A stretch of 64,000 nucleotides of DNA, from contig LR746269.1 in NCBI GenBank assembly GCA_902729315.2, positions 8,220,231 through 8,284,230 of the forward strand. Reading direction: 5' to 3'. A program made the position numbers and the translations under genes. Each line of letters begins with the position of its first letter. Positions within the stretch are counted from its first letter, which is position 1. The notes under the pieces were generated by a model. That model was given only the letters and a program-made list of their open reading frames with translations, did not search any database and had not been told where the DNA came from. This document shows, one piece after another, positions 39,906 to 55,835 of this stretch. Origin of the DNA: Spirodela intermedia. Taxonomy: Eukaryota; Streptophyta; Magnoliopsida; Alismatales; Araceae.

Positions 39906-40380
39906 ATTGAATTTTTCAAAATTAGAATATATTTAAAAGTTTGACATTAAGTTAGTCTACTTCATGTCGTGGCAATGTAAAGAAGGTTTGAATTTAAGGG
40001 TCTCAATGCACTAATTGAATTAGTAGTAGCTTGGTCCACCCTAGTTTCTCCACTTGGGCATGCATTAAAATTAAGTTGTTGGAGGAAGTACATACCTAAC
40101 CCGACATTCAATTTTACCATATTTGGCCATGAAATGGCTACAACCTAGGGGTGCCTCCCCTATATTGAGGCCATTCTCAACAACATCCCCAATCTCTCCT
40201 GAAATACCTCCTCTATATGGGAGAAGATTGAGTGAAATAGCGTTGTATGCGTTTTTAATCTACTGATTCCTACAATATTTTTCATTAAATAGGGCAGGCA
40301 AGAATAATAAGGACAACAACTCCAGACCTTGCCCTTTTATTTTTCTATTTATATATTTTTTTTCTTTTCATCACAATTGC
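37396..40380. other. AT-rich retrotransposon-derived spacer
   Basis: No gene or long open frame. The text looks like old LTR sequence: at about 39440 and 39825, CACTCACCCCCAC- and AATTCACCCCCTCT-like words occur, of a kind common at plant LTR edges. It contains an (AG)16 tract at about 39871-39902. Confidence 0.5.
39871..39902. repeat. (AG)16 microsatellite
   Basis: Pure AG run directly after LTR-like sequence. Confidence 0.95.
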
Positions 40381-40399
40381 ATTTTCTACGAGCATGGGT

Positions 40400-41911
40400 C
40401 AATGGGACAGCTAACCCAGTCTTGGGATCCAATCAAGCCCACTAAGGAAAGCCCGCCCCGATCCTTCCCTACATCCAATCCGGGCTTTAACAGATGGTCC
40501 ATCAAAGCAGCCCAAAGCCCGGGTTTCTCGCCACATGGTGTTATGAGACATGTTCATTCCAATGCCACTCCCCTAATTCTCCAATAGCTCCAAATATAAA
40601 AGCCCGGGCCAACCTGAGCCCGCCAGGGCATCATGGGGACTCAGCCCAGAACCTAAGTTTTAGGCTTCTTTCTAGCCCAACCGGGCCCGGCCCGGACCGG
40701 CCCGGCCCGGGCAAGTGCCGCAATATTATGAGCGGGACACGTGCCGGTTGGAACCAAAAGTCGGTGGAGAGACCTCTCATTATTGCTGGTGGGGGCGGGT
40801 GGATTCTTCTTAAAATCCACCCCCTTTATGAGCCGCCCGAATGAATGTTAACTATTCCTATTACGCGCCGAACACGTGCCAACAGATGGTGGGGGAATGT
40901 GGGTCGCCTCCCACCCCGCCAACGTGCGTATCGCCCGCCGCGATATCGATGATGGATCACCGTACGGACGGCTCTGATCGACCATCTCCTCCTCGTGCCA
41001 GTAAATTGGCTTATGGCTTATATAAGGCTTGTGGCTTATTTTCCGAGAAAAAGGAGGAGCTGACAGGATCCACGTAGGAAATTCGTGGCCGCGTGTTCAC
41101 CCCCACCCCCTCGCTGTCGGAATAAAAAAATATTATTATTTTTCTAAAAGGCGGAGGGGGTCACGGATGGATCTGCTTAGCTGGAATTAGCGGAGGACAG
41201 CTGGGAGCGTACGGCGGCTGATACGCAGCCACCGTCGCCGTTCCGCCTCCAACAACCTCCTCCATCCTCCGCCCCTCTGCTGGGCGCGCCGCCCCCGCCG
41301 CCTTCGCTGTATTTACTCGCCCAAAATACCGAAATTACCCTTCCGACGGCGAGGGGGACGCGGAACGCCGTGAATCGGGGCCCCCGCCGTCCGATCCCGC
41401 GGGCCCCCCTGGGGCCGTCCGATCGCGCGTCCTTTCGCGGGCCCCACGCCCCATCTTCGGGAGTTGACGCAGGATGGGGCCCGGCAGCTGTCGCGGACCC
41501 CGTCGCTTTCCACCAACGCGAGTCAAAAAGGTTCGGGGATGGAGTCTACGGCCGACATTTCCTTCCCTCCAGGGGCAAATGCGCCACTTTACAAAATCTG
41601 CGAGTAAAAAAATAAATAATGTCACAAATTTTTTTCCTCTCTCTCTCTCTTTCTTCCCTCATGAATGAATGAATGAAACGACGCGCATCACCTCGCTCTG
41701 GGTACTTGAAAAGAGGACCCGCTGCATTCGCTGGGTCCTCTTTCTCTCTCCCCCGACATTTCGGCCAGCGCCCGGCGGCAGCAGCAGCAGCTAAGTGGGT
41801 GGGTGGGTGAGCGGCGGCGGCGTGCCGCGCCCGGGGGGGAGGCTGGGGCGGTGGCGGCGACGGCGGCGGCGGTGGCGGCGGAGGATGGCTTGAAGGGGGA
41901 AGGGGGCGGGG
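40400..41911 (+). promoter_or_regulatory. GC-rich upstream region of the hexokinase-like gene
   Basis: Sequence shifts from about 30% GC to strongly GC-rich here. 40420-40720 is dense in AGCCC/GGGCC words, peaking in alternating CGGCCC at about 40681-40712. Two ACACGTG-type E-box/ABRE cores occur near 40738 and 40871. A CT tract (41639-41652) and TGAA repeats lie about 250 bp before the ATG. Open frames here are compositional. Start of transcription not placed. Confidence 0.4.
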
Positions 41912-46377
<4,466 letters not shown>

Positions 46378-46882
46378 TCAGATGTAATGCAGTGTGCATA
46401 AAAAATGTAGGAACGATCTCTTCATTTATACATAAATATAGCTCACGTCGTGCCCTCATTCATGGCTTCATTTTGAGATATTTTTCACTGAACACCTCGG
46501 CTCTATAAACTAATCCTTGAATGAAATAATATGTATACATATGCCTTTGTAACCAACCGTCTTCGTACCATCATTATATTAGTGGATTCGCCGATCGCGG
46601 GAAGAATGACACGACTGCGTGTTGGTGCTGTAATTAGCAACAGAGCTAAGGCTGTGCCTGCTCAACGGCTGCATCAAGCGTCCCTCAGTTCTTCACGCTA
46701 TGGAGGTGAGTAGTATCGGTACGCTCTCCTTGATTGTGAGATTGTGAGACGACACAGGGCCACGGCAATCCATTGAGGAAGTGCTCGACGAGAACTAACT
46801 AGGTAGAGTGTAGAAGTGAAACAGGCTGTTGTCATTATTGGCGATGTATACTTCGTTGTAAGATCTGATTGACCGGAGTAGA
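46378..46882. other. Spacer between the hexokinase-like gene and a convergent unknown gene
   Basis: Should contain both 3' UTRs. AATGAAATAAT-like and ATAAATA words downstream of the hexokinase stop could act as polyadenylation signals. No exon recognised. Confidence 0.4.
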
Positions 46883-47625
46883 TCAAGTCGGCGGCGGCTG
46901 CAAGTCCAGAGCCGGTCCCCCCGCGAAGCCGGAGTCGGTCAGCCAGATAAGGAGGACATGGATCTCCAAGATCATACACAGGAGAAAAAAGAGAATCGCT
47001 ACGCTCACCCTCGAGAGGCAGATGAGGTTCCTCCCGCTGTGGCTTCTCCGGTCCCGTTCCGCCGCTGCTTCGTCCTCTAGTGCGTTCAGGACGACTGCAG
47101 CTAGTTTCTTCGACAGGTCGTCTGCATGCTCTGATCGGACGGTGGAACACGCCCAGGCAAGGAATTCGAAGGGCGCAGCAGGTCTCTTTTCATCTACTCC
47201 CGCCGATTCGGCGGAATCCTCGGCTGAAGCTCCATTACTAGGATCGACAATGGAGGATGCGCCAGCGGAGGAGGGACAGGTAGCCGAAGAAACCTGTGGG
47301 GAGAGAGAGAGAGAGAGAGAAGATTATGTGTAGGAAAAACTTCAGAGAGAGACAAGAAGGGGGAGAATTCGGATTTCGAGGACTTCTGTACCGCGTCTGG
47401 TGTGAAGGTCAACTTCGGTGGCGAAGAGGAGGTGAGGAAGGTCGACTTCGAGGCCAACGGATCGCAGAGAGAGGGCGATGATTCCTCTGACGCGATGGAG
47501 GACGTAGAGTCCTTCTGAGGTTCGGCATTGATTCCGGCGACTGGAGCCGAGAAGTTCAGAGCCTTTCTGAGGAACAGCGGCGCATTTGCCGCCGGCCGCG
47601 GCTTTTCCCCGCCGCGCTTCTTCAT
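46883..47625 (-). CDS. Hypothetical protein with C-terminal hydrophobic segment
   Basis: I do not recognise the family. Proposed exon 1: 47625-47392 (78 codons, MKKRGGEKPRPAANAPLFLR start, Ser/Thr/Pro-rich, ends TFTPDA). Proposed exon 2: 47293-46883 (136 codons plus TGA). The acceptor is strong: a CT tract then CCCCACAG. The donor is less sure: GCG|GTACAG gives a 98-bp intron in phase 0. A later GAA|GTTTTT also keeps phase but leaves an intron of only about 47 bp, too short for plants. Exon 2 runs through an acidic Ser/Ala linker, an amphipathic block (APFEFLAWACSTVRSEHADD, then LSKKLAAVVLNALEDEAAAE), a basic stretch, and a hydrophobic run SVAILFFLLCMILEIHVLLI that could be a membrane helix. 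The open, biased frame across a good junction argues for a real gene of about 214 residues. It shares a GC-rich upstream region with the aldolase relic, in divergent orientation. Confidence 0.5.
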
Positions 47626-48232
47626 CTCTCTCTCTCTCTACACGCCTCGCTCGCGGTCTCACTCTCGGAAGAGGCCCCGGCCTCCTGCCTCCTTTTGAAG
47701 ATTCTGGAAGACACTGACCGTACAACGGAATACCACTTGAAAACCGTTATGATACCAGCGGGATTCCCGGGGCTATTCAACTCCCATCACACTCTCGTCG
47801 TACCTGATGAGTAATTTCTGATTAGGATAAATAATTTAAATGAACATTATCGGCGAAATTTAACCCGGACTATTTACCGAATGACCCCTCTGACCTTAAT
47901 TGCCACGTGCCGTCCATCCATCCCGTAGAAGGGAACAGTGGTTGTTCGAATGGACGGTGATGATGTGAGGCCTTTTATTTTGTAACCCCAAAATTCAAAA
48001 TATTTGCAAACGTGTGCTTCGCAGTCATTAGATGAGACTCGCCACGTGGGAGATGGCCGGTGATCTCGCTCCACCCCTTCGTCCTCCTTCGCAACTCACT
48101 TCATTCCGCATATAAATACGAGTACACCCCGCCCCCCCCCTTCCCCGGCGGTCGTCGCCCTTGAATTTCGCATCCGGAATTATCTTCTCCAACGTCCGAT
48201 CAACCGTCATCTTCCGTTTCTAGTCGCAGGCG
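47626..48232. promoter_or_regulatory. Divergent upstream region between the unknown gene and the aldolase relic
   Basis: About 600 bp separate two start codons facing away from each other. A good plus-strand TATA box lies at 48111-48118 followed by a CT-rich leader up to the aldolase exon 1. CACGTG-like cores occur at about 47904 (GCCACGTGCC) and 48041 (GCCACGTGGG), typical G-box/ABRE elements that could serve either side. Confidence 0.55.
48111..48118 (+). promoter_or_regulatory. TATA box upstream of the aldolase pseudogene
   Basis: TATAAATA, 115 bases before the ATG at 48233, at a normal distance for a plant core promoter with a leader of about 80-90 nt. Confidence 0.65.
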
Positions 48233-49283
48233 ATGGTCTCACCCTGCAGCGGCAAGTACGCCGGTATACTCCCACCTTTCTCCGTTGCTGTTTTCGCGAT
48301 CTGACCACGCCTCGATCTCTCTCTGTACCTCTTCTGTTCCCATCGCTGGGGGAGCTTTCGAGGTTGATTTGTGTTTCTCCTTGGATCTTCCCTTTCAGTC
48401 GTCTTCCCTTTCGCTATCTTGTTTCCTGTTCCGTCAGTCCCTTTCTGAATGGAAGTCTTGGCCTCGCGGATCTGCTGTTCTGAAATTTTCTAAGAATATT
48501 TTTTCTCTTTCTTGTCTACTGTTGGTTTACAAGTTTTTGTGATTTATTTCACTGTCGAAACTTCAATGCATGGGAGTGCTCGTCTTCCATCGCCTCTGAG
48601 AGGCCATCACGATAGTCAGATTGGGGTATTTGAGGCTTCCGCACGCCAGTTCAACTCTATGGTATGCTTGCAGCCCTTGAATTTCGGTACAGATCGTAGA
48701 GGGGAATGAGGAAGCCTTATCCTAAGTGGGAAACCCTCGGGAGGCCTGTCGACAGTCTGTCGGTTTCTGTATTATCGAACACGAACGTCAAGTGCTCCGT
48801 CAGTACATTTTCCTCTCTATATTCGCATGGAAGCCGATAGAAGAAGGCTCTCTGTAGGATTCGCACAATTTTAAATTTCGTTCCGAATATTTCTTCCGGC
48901 GTCCTGCCCGGCATCAAGGTCGATAAGGGCGCGGTCGAGCTGGCCGGCGCCGACGCCAAGATCACTGCGCCGGGCTTCGACGACTGGGGAAGCACTGCCA
49001 GGTACGCCACCGCCTGCCAGGAGAACGGCCTGGCCGCGGCCGAGTACACCGTTCGGATCCTGCAAAGGACCCTCCCCGCCATCGTGTTCCTCTTCGGCGG
49101 GCAGAGCGAGGAGGAGGAGGCGGCGGTGGCGGCCCTGACCTGAACGCCATGAACAAACTCGATGACCTCTCATTCTCTCCTTCCGCTGCGCCCTCAAGCA
49201 GGCATCTTCAAGCCTGGTCCGGTAAGCAGGAGAACACCAAGGCCCCACAGGCCACCTTCCTCTCCCCCTGTAGGGCCAACTGA
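48233..49283 (+). pseudogene. Collapsed class I fructose-bisphosphate aldolase pseudogene
   Basis: Exon 1 at 48233-48263 encodes MVSPCSGKYAG with a GT donor, close to the N-terminus and first intron position of cytosolic plant aldolases. After about 630 bp, 48892-49283 carries separate aldolase blocks joined by large deletions: GVLPGIKVDKGAVELAG (early barrel strands), RYATACQENGL (middle), AEYTVRILQRTLPAIVFL then GGQSEEE (late strands), and in a shifted frame after 49140 LNAMNKL, LSFS, QAWSGKQEN, QATFL, CRAN and a stop. The intact protein is about 358 residues; only about 120 remain. Blocks holding the Schiff-base lysine, the middle helices and the C-terminal tail are missing. The first open frame ends at a TGA (49141-49143). 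Since it keeps a genomic promoter and intron 1, it came from a DNA-level copy and not a retrocopy. No functional aldolase can be made from it. Confidence 0.85.
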
Positions 49284-50559
49284 AAGCTCGTAGAAATCTG
49301 AGAGAGAAGGTGTGAGATCGGAGAAGAAAGTGAAACGGAAAGAGAGAGAAAAGGGACCCGTTAACCTTATTCGATAGGAGTTAGTTATATTTATAGGCTC
49401 GAATCGAGCCGTTGGAGCTATAAGTGTTAAGGTGACGTGTAAGCGTGCTGATTGTTCAATGGGTAGACTTTTCTATCTTTAGATCTATTACTATATTTAG
49501 TTGGGGGGGGGTACATGTCTGACGACGGTGTCCTCTAGAGTTATATGTGCTGTGATTGGTCGACGGTTCAAGAATGACTTCTGGTTGGCTGCATCTTCTT
49601 TAACACCAACTATGAGGCCACCACGTCGACTACAAGTACTAACTCATTCCTCTCTCTCTCTCTCTCTCTCTCTCGCTCGCTCTCTCTTAGTCAACAGTCA
49701 AAGTGTGCTAGCATCCGGTACTGCACTGCGGTACATGCCGGGGGTCAAATGTTGTAGCGCTTTAAAATAATAGAGTTAGCGGATATTATCTTAATAACAT
49801 CGACAACCGATTATTATATGTGATCAATGGACTTATTTACAACAAAAGCTGGACCAGGATCTGAATAGTAAGTTTTAAATAGAGGGTGGGTGTGATCCAT
49901 AATTCTGTGATTTTATGGGGAGTTGAGGCCAAATAAATAGAATCATACCTACAAATTTGTATACATGACTCTCTATCTAATGAACCCTGTCCAGCATTGA
50001 CTAATGGTGAATAAATGGTGGGTGTGATCCATAATTCCGTGATTTTATGGGGAGTTGAGGCCAAATAAATAAAACCATACCTACAAATATGTATATATGA
50101 CTCTCCGTCTAATGAACCCTGTCCAACATTGGTTAATGGAGCTCCACCCACACGATTCCTAATCTAGAGGTGTCAATGGGGCACTCTCGCCCAGCAGCCC
50201 AAAAGGCCCAAAATCCCAAAGACTGGGCTTCTCTTTTTTATTGCACGTGAATAAATAAGTTAGATAGGTTGACCTTTTTATAGGTAGGGGGCCAGGGTCA
50301 ATTGGGATTTTAAAAAATAAATAAAAGGATGTAAATAATGCATTCTGATATAAAACACAACGCATTAATGATTATGAATTTAGGTAATGATTCCTTAAAA
50401 ATCATCTTATTTGGAATTTTAAAATAATTATTTTATTTTTATTGTGACATTTTGTGGTAGGTTGAACGGGGGAGTTTTTCAGAATCAGGGTCAACAACGT
50501 AATATAAGGGTATATCAACAGTTATAAACATATTAGGATATGAAAATAACAGATTCAAC
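49284..50559. other. Spacer with a 132-bp tandem duplication
   Basis: No gene found. It holds a CT/CTCG microsatellite (about 49649-49687), a 132-bp tandem duplication (about 49885-50148), and a GGCCC/AGCCC-rich stretch (about 50165-50300) resembling two others in the window. A minus-strand open frame spans the duplication and so contains the same peptide twice; it is not a convincing gene. Confidence 0.55.
49885..50148. repeat. 132-bp tandem duplication
   Basis: Units start at 49885 and 50017 with GGTGGGTGTGATCCATAATT. They stay aligned to the end (AATGAACCCTGTCCA-CATTG) with roughly ten substitutions, so the duplication is older than the 327-bp array. Confidence 0.9.
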
Positions 50560-53500
50560 ATGAATGAGGCCCCACAGATTGTTCAACCCTCCGACACGAA
50601 GCAGAGTGATCTTGAGGACGCGCACGAACCTCGGGAAGATTTTGGGTCCCCTTCCGTTCTTGCAGACATTTCTCAGGCCGATGGCAGGTGCGGAAGCTCT
50701 TATTCTTCTTCCTTTCGCTGATTTTGGTAAACCGCTTCGGCTGCGGCATCGCCCTCATGCTTACAACTATTCACTGCTCGTCAGACTGCAAGATTTGAAT
50801 TGAGCGTCTGGTCTCATTTTTCCATCGCCATTCGATAATCTGATGTGAATCCGCATGCCCTTTTTTTTATTTGCTTTTCGTTGATAGATTTTATGGGTGA
50901 ATCTGTGCTGTTCTGGACTGGTACCAGGTTTTTGGGGCTTCCTGCGTGATCCCGTGATTTTTGTGTTTAGGCGTCGGTCGGTGAACTGCAGGGAGACTTG
51001 TGAAAATTTTATCCTATGCGGTCGACATTTTTGTTTATCACACCTTCAGGGTTGCTCGATTCAGTGCCTTAAACATAAACTTTCAAAAACTGTAGGACCT
51101 CAAAGTTGGTCGATGGAGATTTAGCGTGTGAGCTTCTGTTTGAAGGACTTCGGGTCTAGAAGTTCGCTGCATCAAGGCCACTGCATGCCAGTTTTAGCAT
51201 CCAAACTGTTTACACGTAATATGTTAGGGGGGAGTAGACATTTAGTATCATTCTGTTGTGAACTAGCAAAGAGGGATAAGAGGTGATGGAGCGGATGGGT
51301 GGAACCATCGGATCTGGGGTTGGATTTCCTCCCTACCCTAACACAATTCATATTTCTTTGGACGACATTCGTTTAAGAACCATCTACGCATGACAGGTTC
51401 CTGGATCACATAGTATCAATTACTTTTTTTTGAGCTTTGATGGGAAGTACCTATGATAGCAATCTGTAGCGTTTTTCTTGGATGGTAATTTGCTTGAATA
51501 TACTATAGGAAGATATGTCAAAGAAAGTCAAGATTGAAATCATAATGGCAATAATAGATTTAGGGTAAGTTTTTGGACAACAAGTCTTTAAGAACCACCT
51601 AGGCAAGGACGATTCCTGAATTACTTGGTCTCAGATTTTTGAGCTTTGATGGCAAGAACCCGCATGAAGGCAATCTGTAGCGTTTTTCTTAAAGAAAGTC
51701 TAATTTGAAATCATAATGGCAACAATTTTTAGGATTGATATGGGGTTTGGGGTTCTTCAACAAACATGGTGGTCTCCCCGCTTCCTATTCCCTAGCTTTG
51801 CCAGGCATGTCCCATCTTTTTTCTGGCTGAAACCGTGTTGTCAGACTCATTTAGAGGAAACAGAAGAGGCCCAAAAAGTACAGCCCAGAAGGCCATAACA
51901 GGTAAAACGAGGGGTCCACTAGAGTTGTTTAGGTGGCCCATAATGCTAAAAGGCTTCTTAATTTCGTAGGGCTCGTAGTTAGTTCTTATTTTTTCAAGAA
52001 ATCTTTATCTGTTAATGGGTTTCTTATCATATCTTATTTTTTAGGGGATCTACAACTACTTTTCATATATTTAAGGAGGCACAGACCATAAATGAAGATT
52101 ATTTTTTCGTTTTACCCAGAAAAAAATATTTTGATCCCCCTGTCTCCTTGTGGATTGAAGGGACCTCATTTTTCGATTCTTGTGGATGTAGGGCCACCCA
52201 AATCGATCTCTGTGGACTCAAGGTTTCTGAATTATGATTTCCTTCCCTACTTCCACTACGTCACAGTGCTTCTAACATGGGGGGAGAGTTGGAGATTCTT
52301 CTTGCTGCAGCAATCATGGAGAAGAGTATGAGGAATGGGTGGTTTCTTTGTGTGGGAAAAGAAGTCAAGGGGCACAGTGGCCCCTGACGGCAGTGGGTGG
52401 TAATGGGTGTCTTAATAGTCAGATATGGATACTGAGTACAGGGTTTTGGTGATGCTGAAGCCAAAGTACTACTGAAGTTGCATCCTTGCCATGAGTGATG
52501 ATACAGAGGGTAGAACAATGAGGAAACTATTAAGATGTCAAATGTGGCTGAGAAATTATTTCTGGTTGGAACTTTTTCTGAAAAAGATCTTTATCTTTCT
52601 TGGAGAAACCTGAAAAATGCTTCCTAAATGAGACCTTTTTTTTGACTTCCCTTGCTGAAACTCTCCAAAATTTAGGCCACTATCATGTTTGTTGGATGAT
52701 TTCTGGTATTCTTTCCGTGTAGGAGACATGTGGGAGACTTGATTGCTCTCTGCAGCTAGAAGGTTTGGATATATGTATCTCTTTTATGTAGAATCGGTAA
52801 GCTGCAGTAAGTTTGGGGGATATGCAGACGAACTCTCTTTCTGAGAGTATTATTACACAGCATTTAGTGCTGTACGATCTTGAGGATGTACCCTTGCTAA
52901 ATTATGATGCGAACTTTGTTTTTTTCATAGGAGATAATCCTTCTTTATTTCCTTTTTTATTTTTTTTCTGGGGAGGGGGAGGGGGGGGATATCCCTTCGA
53001 AAGGCTTTGCTTCTTTCTTTTTATCAATTTATTGTGGTTTTACAAGTACAGACATGAAAGTCAGTGCCAAGTGTCTCAGCAGCAGAGGATGTTTCTCTGG
53101 AGACATTTCCTGCTCCTCCTGTATGGTTCTTTGGTGCAGTTATTTCACCCCAACTGTCTCATCTGTGTACATTTCAAAGCTATTCCCACCGGTTATTTGA
53201 TATCTGGTCTCCCTGGAGCTACATCTTTTACATGCTCCAAGACAGTTAAAAAAAAATGAGCTCTTTTAAGCCTAGTTTCACCAAGCATGAGAAATCGAGT
53301 GCCTGAATGTTCAGAGACCGATGCCTTTTCGTGTATCAAAGTGACGGTGAATATCATTGTGAACTATTAATCGTCTTAAGGAAGCTTTGGTTTCTCTCCA
53401 CATTTTTCTCAGACACCATTTTAAAATCTTGGGTGAAAAGCAGATGATCACTGTCTCACTTGTAGTTCTCACAGTGCTAACTGATAATCATAGTCATATG

Positions 53501-54799
53501 CGCCAAAATAGGAGTTCTGGCCATTAGACTGGTAAGTGTTACACGTTCCTACCAGTCTAATGACCAAAATTGATTCGAATTATATTAATTTTATTTTTAT
53601 AGATTTCTGGCATACAAAACTAGTGGAGATGTGTTCGTGCCTGTTGATTCCTACTGCCCTGGTCACATACGAGTTCATACCCATTCTTTAATGGAAGAAG
53701 CCCCAAGAGGCTTAACTGTGGTGGCCCTCCCTCTTGTTCTGACATCCAGTTTGGCCGACCAATATTTCTGTGGAAAATCTAGAGTGTGGCCTTGCAATCC
53801 TCAGAGAATCAACTTTACCAGTGATGGGTCGATCCATTTGAGATGCTGTGGACGGATCCTCTTGAATAATGCATGGGAGTGTTACGAAGTAGTAGTCAGT
53901 AAACCAGATCGATTCAGCTTCCGTGTCAACAGTCTGGAGTGTATAGATTCATCTACCATATTTGGTTATGCACAAGCATGGCCATATTTCTTGGAGAGTC
54001 GGTGGGGAGTTGAAAAAGCATGCATCTTTTTCCACGACTAAAGTTTCGGTGTCTTCTGCAATCTGGTTTTGCAATCTTAAGAGAACCTGTCATCTGCAAT
54101 CTTGCACAAGGCTGTAATTATTGTTTATGCTCATCAAATCCTTGGTTTTGTTGTGTATTTCTTCTACTATAAGTGGCTTAACTCTCTATCTTCTTACCTC
54201 TTTTGGAATTGCGGCGGTAATCTTAAACCTTTCATGTATTTTTGCCGGTGCCAGACTAATGGCAAAAGAAACGATGATCATGACGAAGATAATGTTGTGA
54301 GACAGGTTGCATTCGATTAAGTTTCCATCAGTTTTCTTAGGAATGTTCCATCCAATAAGTAAGTGATGATGTTTTTTATGCGTCAGATACGGATGCACAC
54401 CAGGCCGCTGGTGCCAAAGGCTCCCTATCGAAGGAACCCCAACTGGAAGCTCAAGATCCACAGATCAAGGACGAGTGCCCGCCGAATTCGAACTCTCCTG
54501 ATTCGCAGACAGATCCCAGCACCAGGGACATCTTGGAGGTGGTATTTAGCTCTGAGAGCAGCAGCACCACCGGAGCTCCCGATGATGTCGAACGAGCAGG
54601 TGGGTTCGGAGCGAGAGATGACATTGGGAGCTTCCTCCCAGTTGCCATGGATTCCACAGACTTCGAGGCCTCTCTTCGGGATGCCAGGGAGTTTGAAGGA
54701 CCCCAGCATGACGTCTCCCACCCGGGGCTCGGATGGACAGAACCCAGAAAACCAGAATCCGGAGCGTTGACATCCCCGCTGCCCGATGTCTTCGTCTAG
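50560..54799 (+). CDS. Hypothetical acidic protein, incomplete gene model
   Basis: Family not recognised. Three plausible exons: 50560-50687 (starts MNEAPQIVQPSDTKQSDLED, ends ...DISQADG in phase 2 at a GTGCGG donor); 54255-54305 (TNGKRNDDHDEDNVVRQ, phase 0 both sides); and a final exon from 54404 (or from 54387 with the acceptor TTATGCGTCAG) to the TAG at 54799. The final exon reads as a hydrophilic Ser/Asp/Pro-rich domain ending with FLPVAMDSTDFEASLRDARE, GLGWTEPRKPE and SPLPDVFV. Codon use and the absence of stops in this 132-codon exon support it. Phases do not join between exon 1 and the 54255 exon, so at least one exon in the 3.5-kb gap is missing from this model. No catalytic motif, signal peptide or membrane segment is seen; a nuclear or cytosolic regulatory protein is only a guess. 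Confidence 0.45.
51350..51740. repeat. Diverged tandem duplication, period about 215 bp
   Basis: The same word order (TTTAAGAACCA-CTA, GAGCTTTGATGG, CAATCTGTAGCGTTTTTCTT, GAAATCATAATGGCAA) appears from about 51374 and again from about 51589. It lies within the proposed long intron of the unknown acidic-protein gene. Confidence 0.75.
53518..53566. repeat. Short inverted repeat (17-bp arms, 15-bp loop)
   Basis: Arms TGGCCATTAGACTGGTA (53518-53534) and TACCAGTCTAATGACCA (53550-53566) pair with a single mismatch. The homology stops at the arms, so I see no larger MITE around it. Confidence 0.85.
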
Positions 54800-55382
54800 G
54801 CGGGTACGTTTCTTTTCTTCCTGACGATATTGAATGTTCGCTCCTGCAAGGTATGCTCAGGGGAGATGATGATTACTAGGCTGGTCCTCTCAGTGGATTG
54901 ATTTGTAGATGGCAGCATCCTTCTCTTTTTTTTCTTGGTTGTTCATTCTGTCGTGGCTGCATCAGCGTTTCTGTATCTTTGAGTTCTGCCCTATCAGGCG
55001 ATTCAGAGGGGCTGATCTTAGGCATCATGACTCAACCATCTTAAAGCTCTCTCTCTCTCTCTCTCTCGCTCTCTCTCTAAAGTATCTTGAATATACTGGC
55101 GGAGTTGCTGCACTTACTGCTACTTGTGAATGGAAGAAGCTGGCTACTTGGGCTCAGAGGTATCCTGTCACCCATTAGTCCTGTCTTTACGGAGCTGTGA
55201 TGACCTAAGGAGCTGTGATGGTCAACGGCACATTATTCACATGATCAGGAACTCCCACTGTGCGAGGGAAAGTTGTAGCATGACTCTTGATGGTTGACTC
55301 CCCTGCACTTCACGCTCCATTTCTCCAGTGCAGTAGACTCTTTGCTACAGGACAGGAATCTTGGGGGCGTTGACTTCGAGCC
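54800..55382. other. Convergent spacer before CCT1
   Basis: Contains a CT microsatellite at about 55046-55078. It must include the 3' UTRs of the unknown acidic-protein gene and of CCT1. No exon recognised. Confidence 0.5.
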
Positions 55383-55804
55383 CTATTCCTCTTCATACTC
55401 CTGTCTATCTCCAACGAGCTTGATCATATCATCGATCCGGAGAATGGTGATGGCCGCTTCAGTTGCAAACTAGGCAAATACAAATATAAAAGGAATTGGG
55501 GATTAGTCCATAAGAATTATGGGTGTTCTTGGTGAAACCTAGTCACCTGCATTATCTTCACTTTGTTTATCGCGGGCTCAATGACTCCAGCTTCAAAGCT
55601 GTTGCGAACGACTCCTCTTGAGAGGTCCAATCCCATGCTGCAACGGGGAAGGAAAGGGTGTTAAAAAGTATGCATGGAGGATAACATGAGCAATCGGTTC
55701 AGGCTCTCGTCACTTGTCTCTTCAGCCTGCTCTGGAACTGGAGAGTTTCTGAATTCTGAGTGAAGAACACACAAGAAGCTGCAAGGGATGGCCTTCCGCA
55801 TACC

Positions 55805-55835
<31 letters not shown>

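Noticed and set aside
48717-49248. Minus-strand open frames of about 120 codons
   Set aside because: They are antisense shadows of the GC-rich aldolase relic.
53631-54041. 136-codon plus-strand open frame, Cys-containing and protein-like in parts
   Set aside because: No family match from memory, no fitting splice junctions with the flanking exons. It lies in the proposed long intron; kept only as a candidate for a database search.
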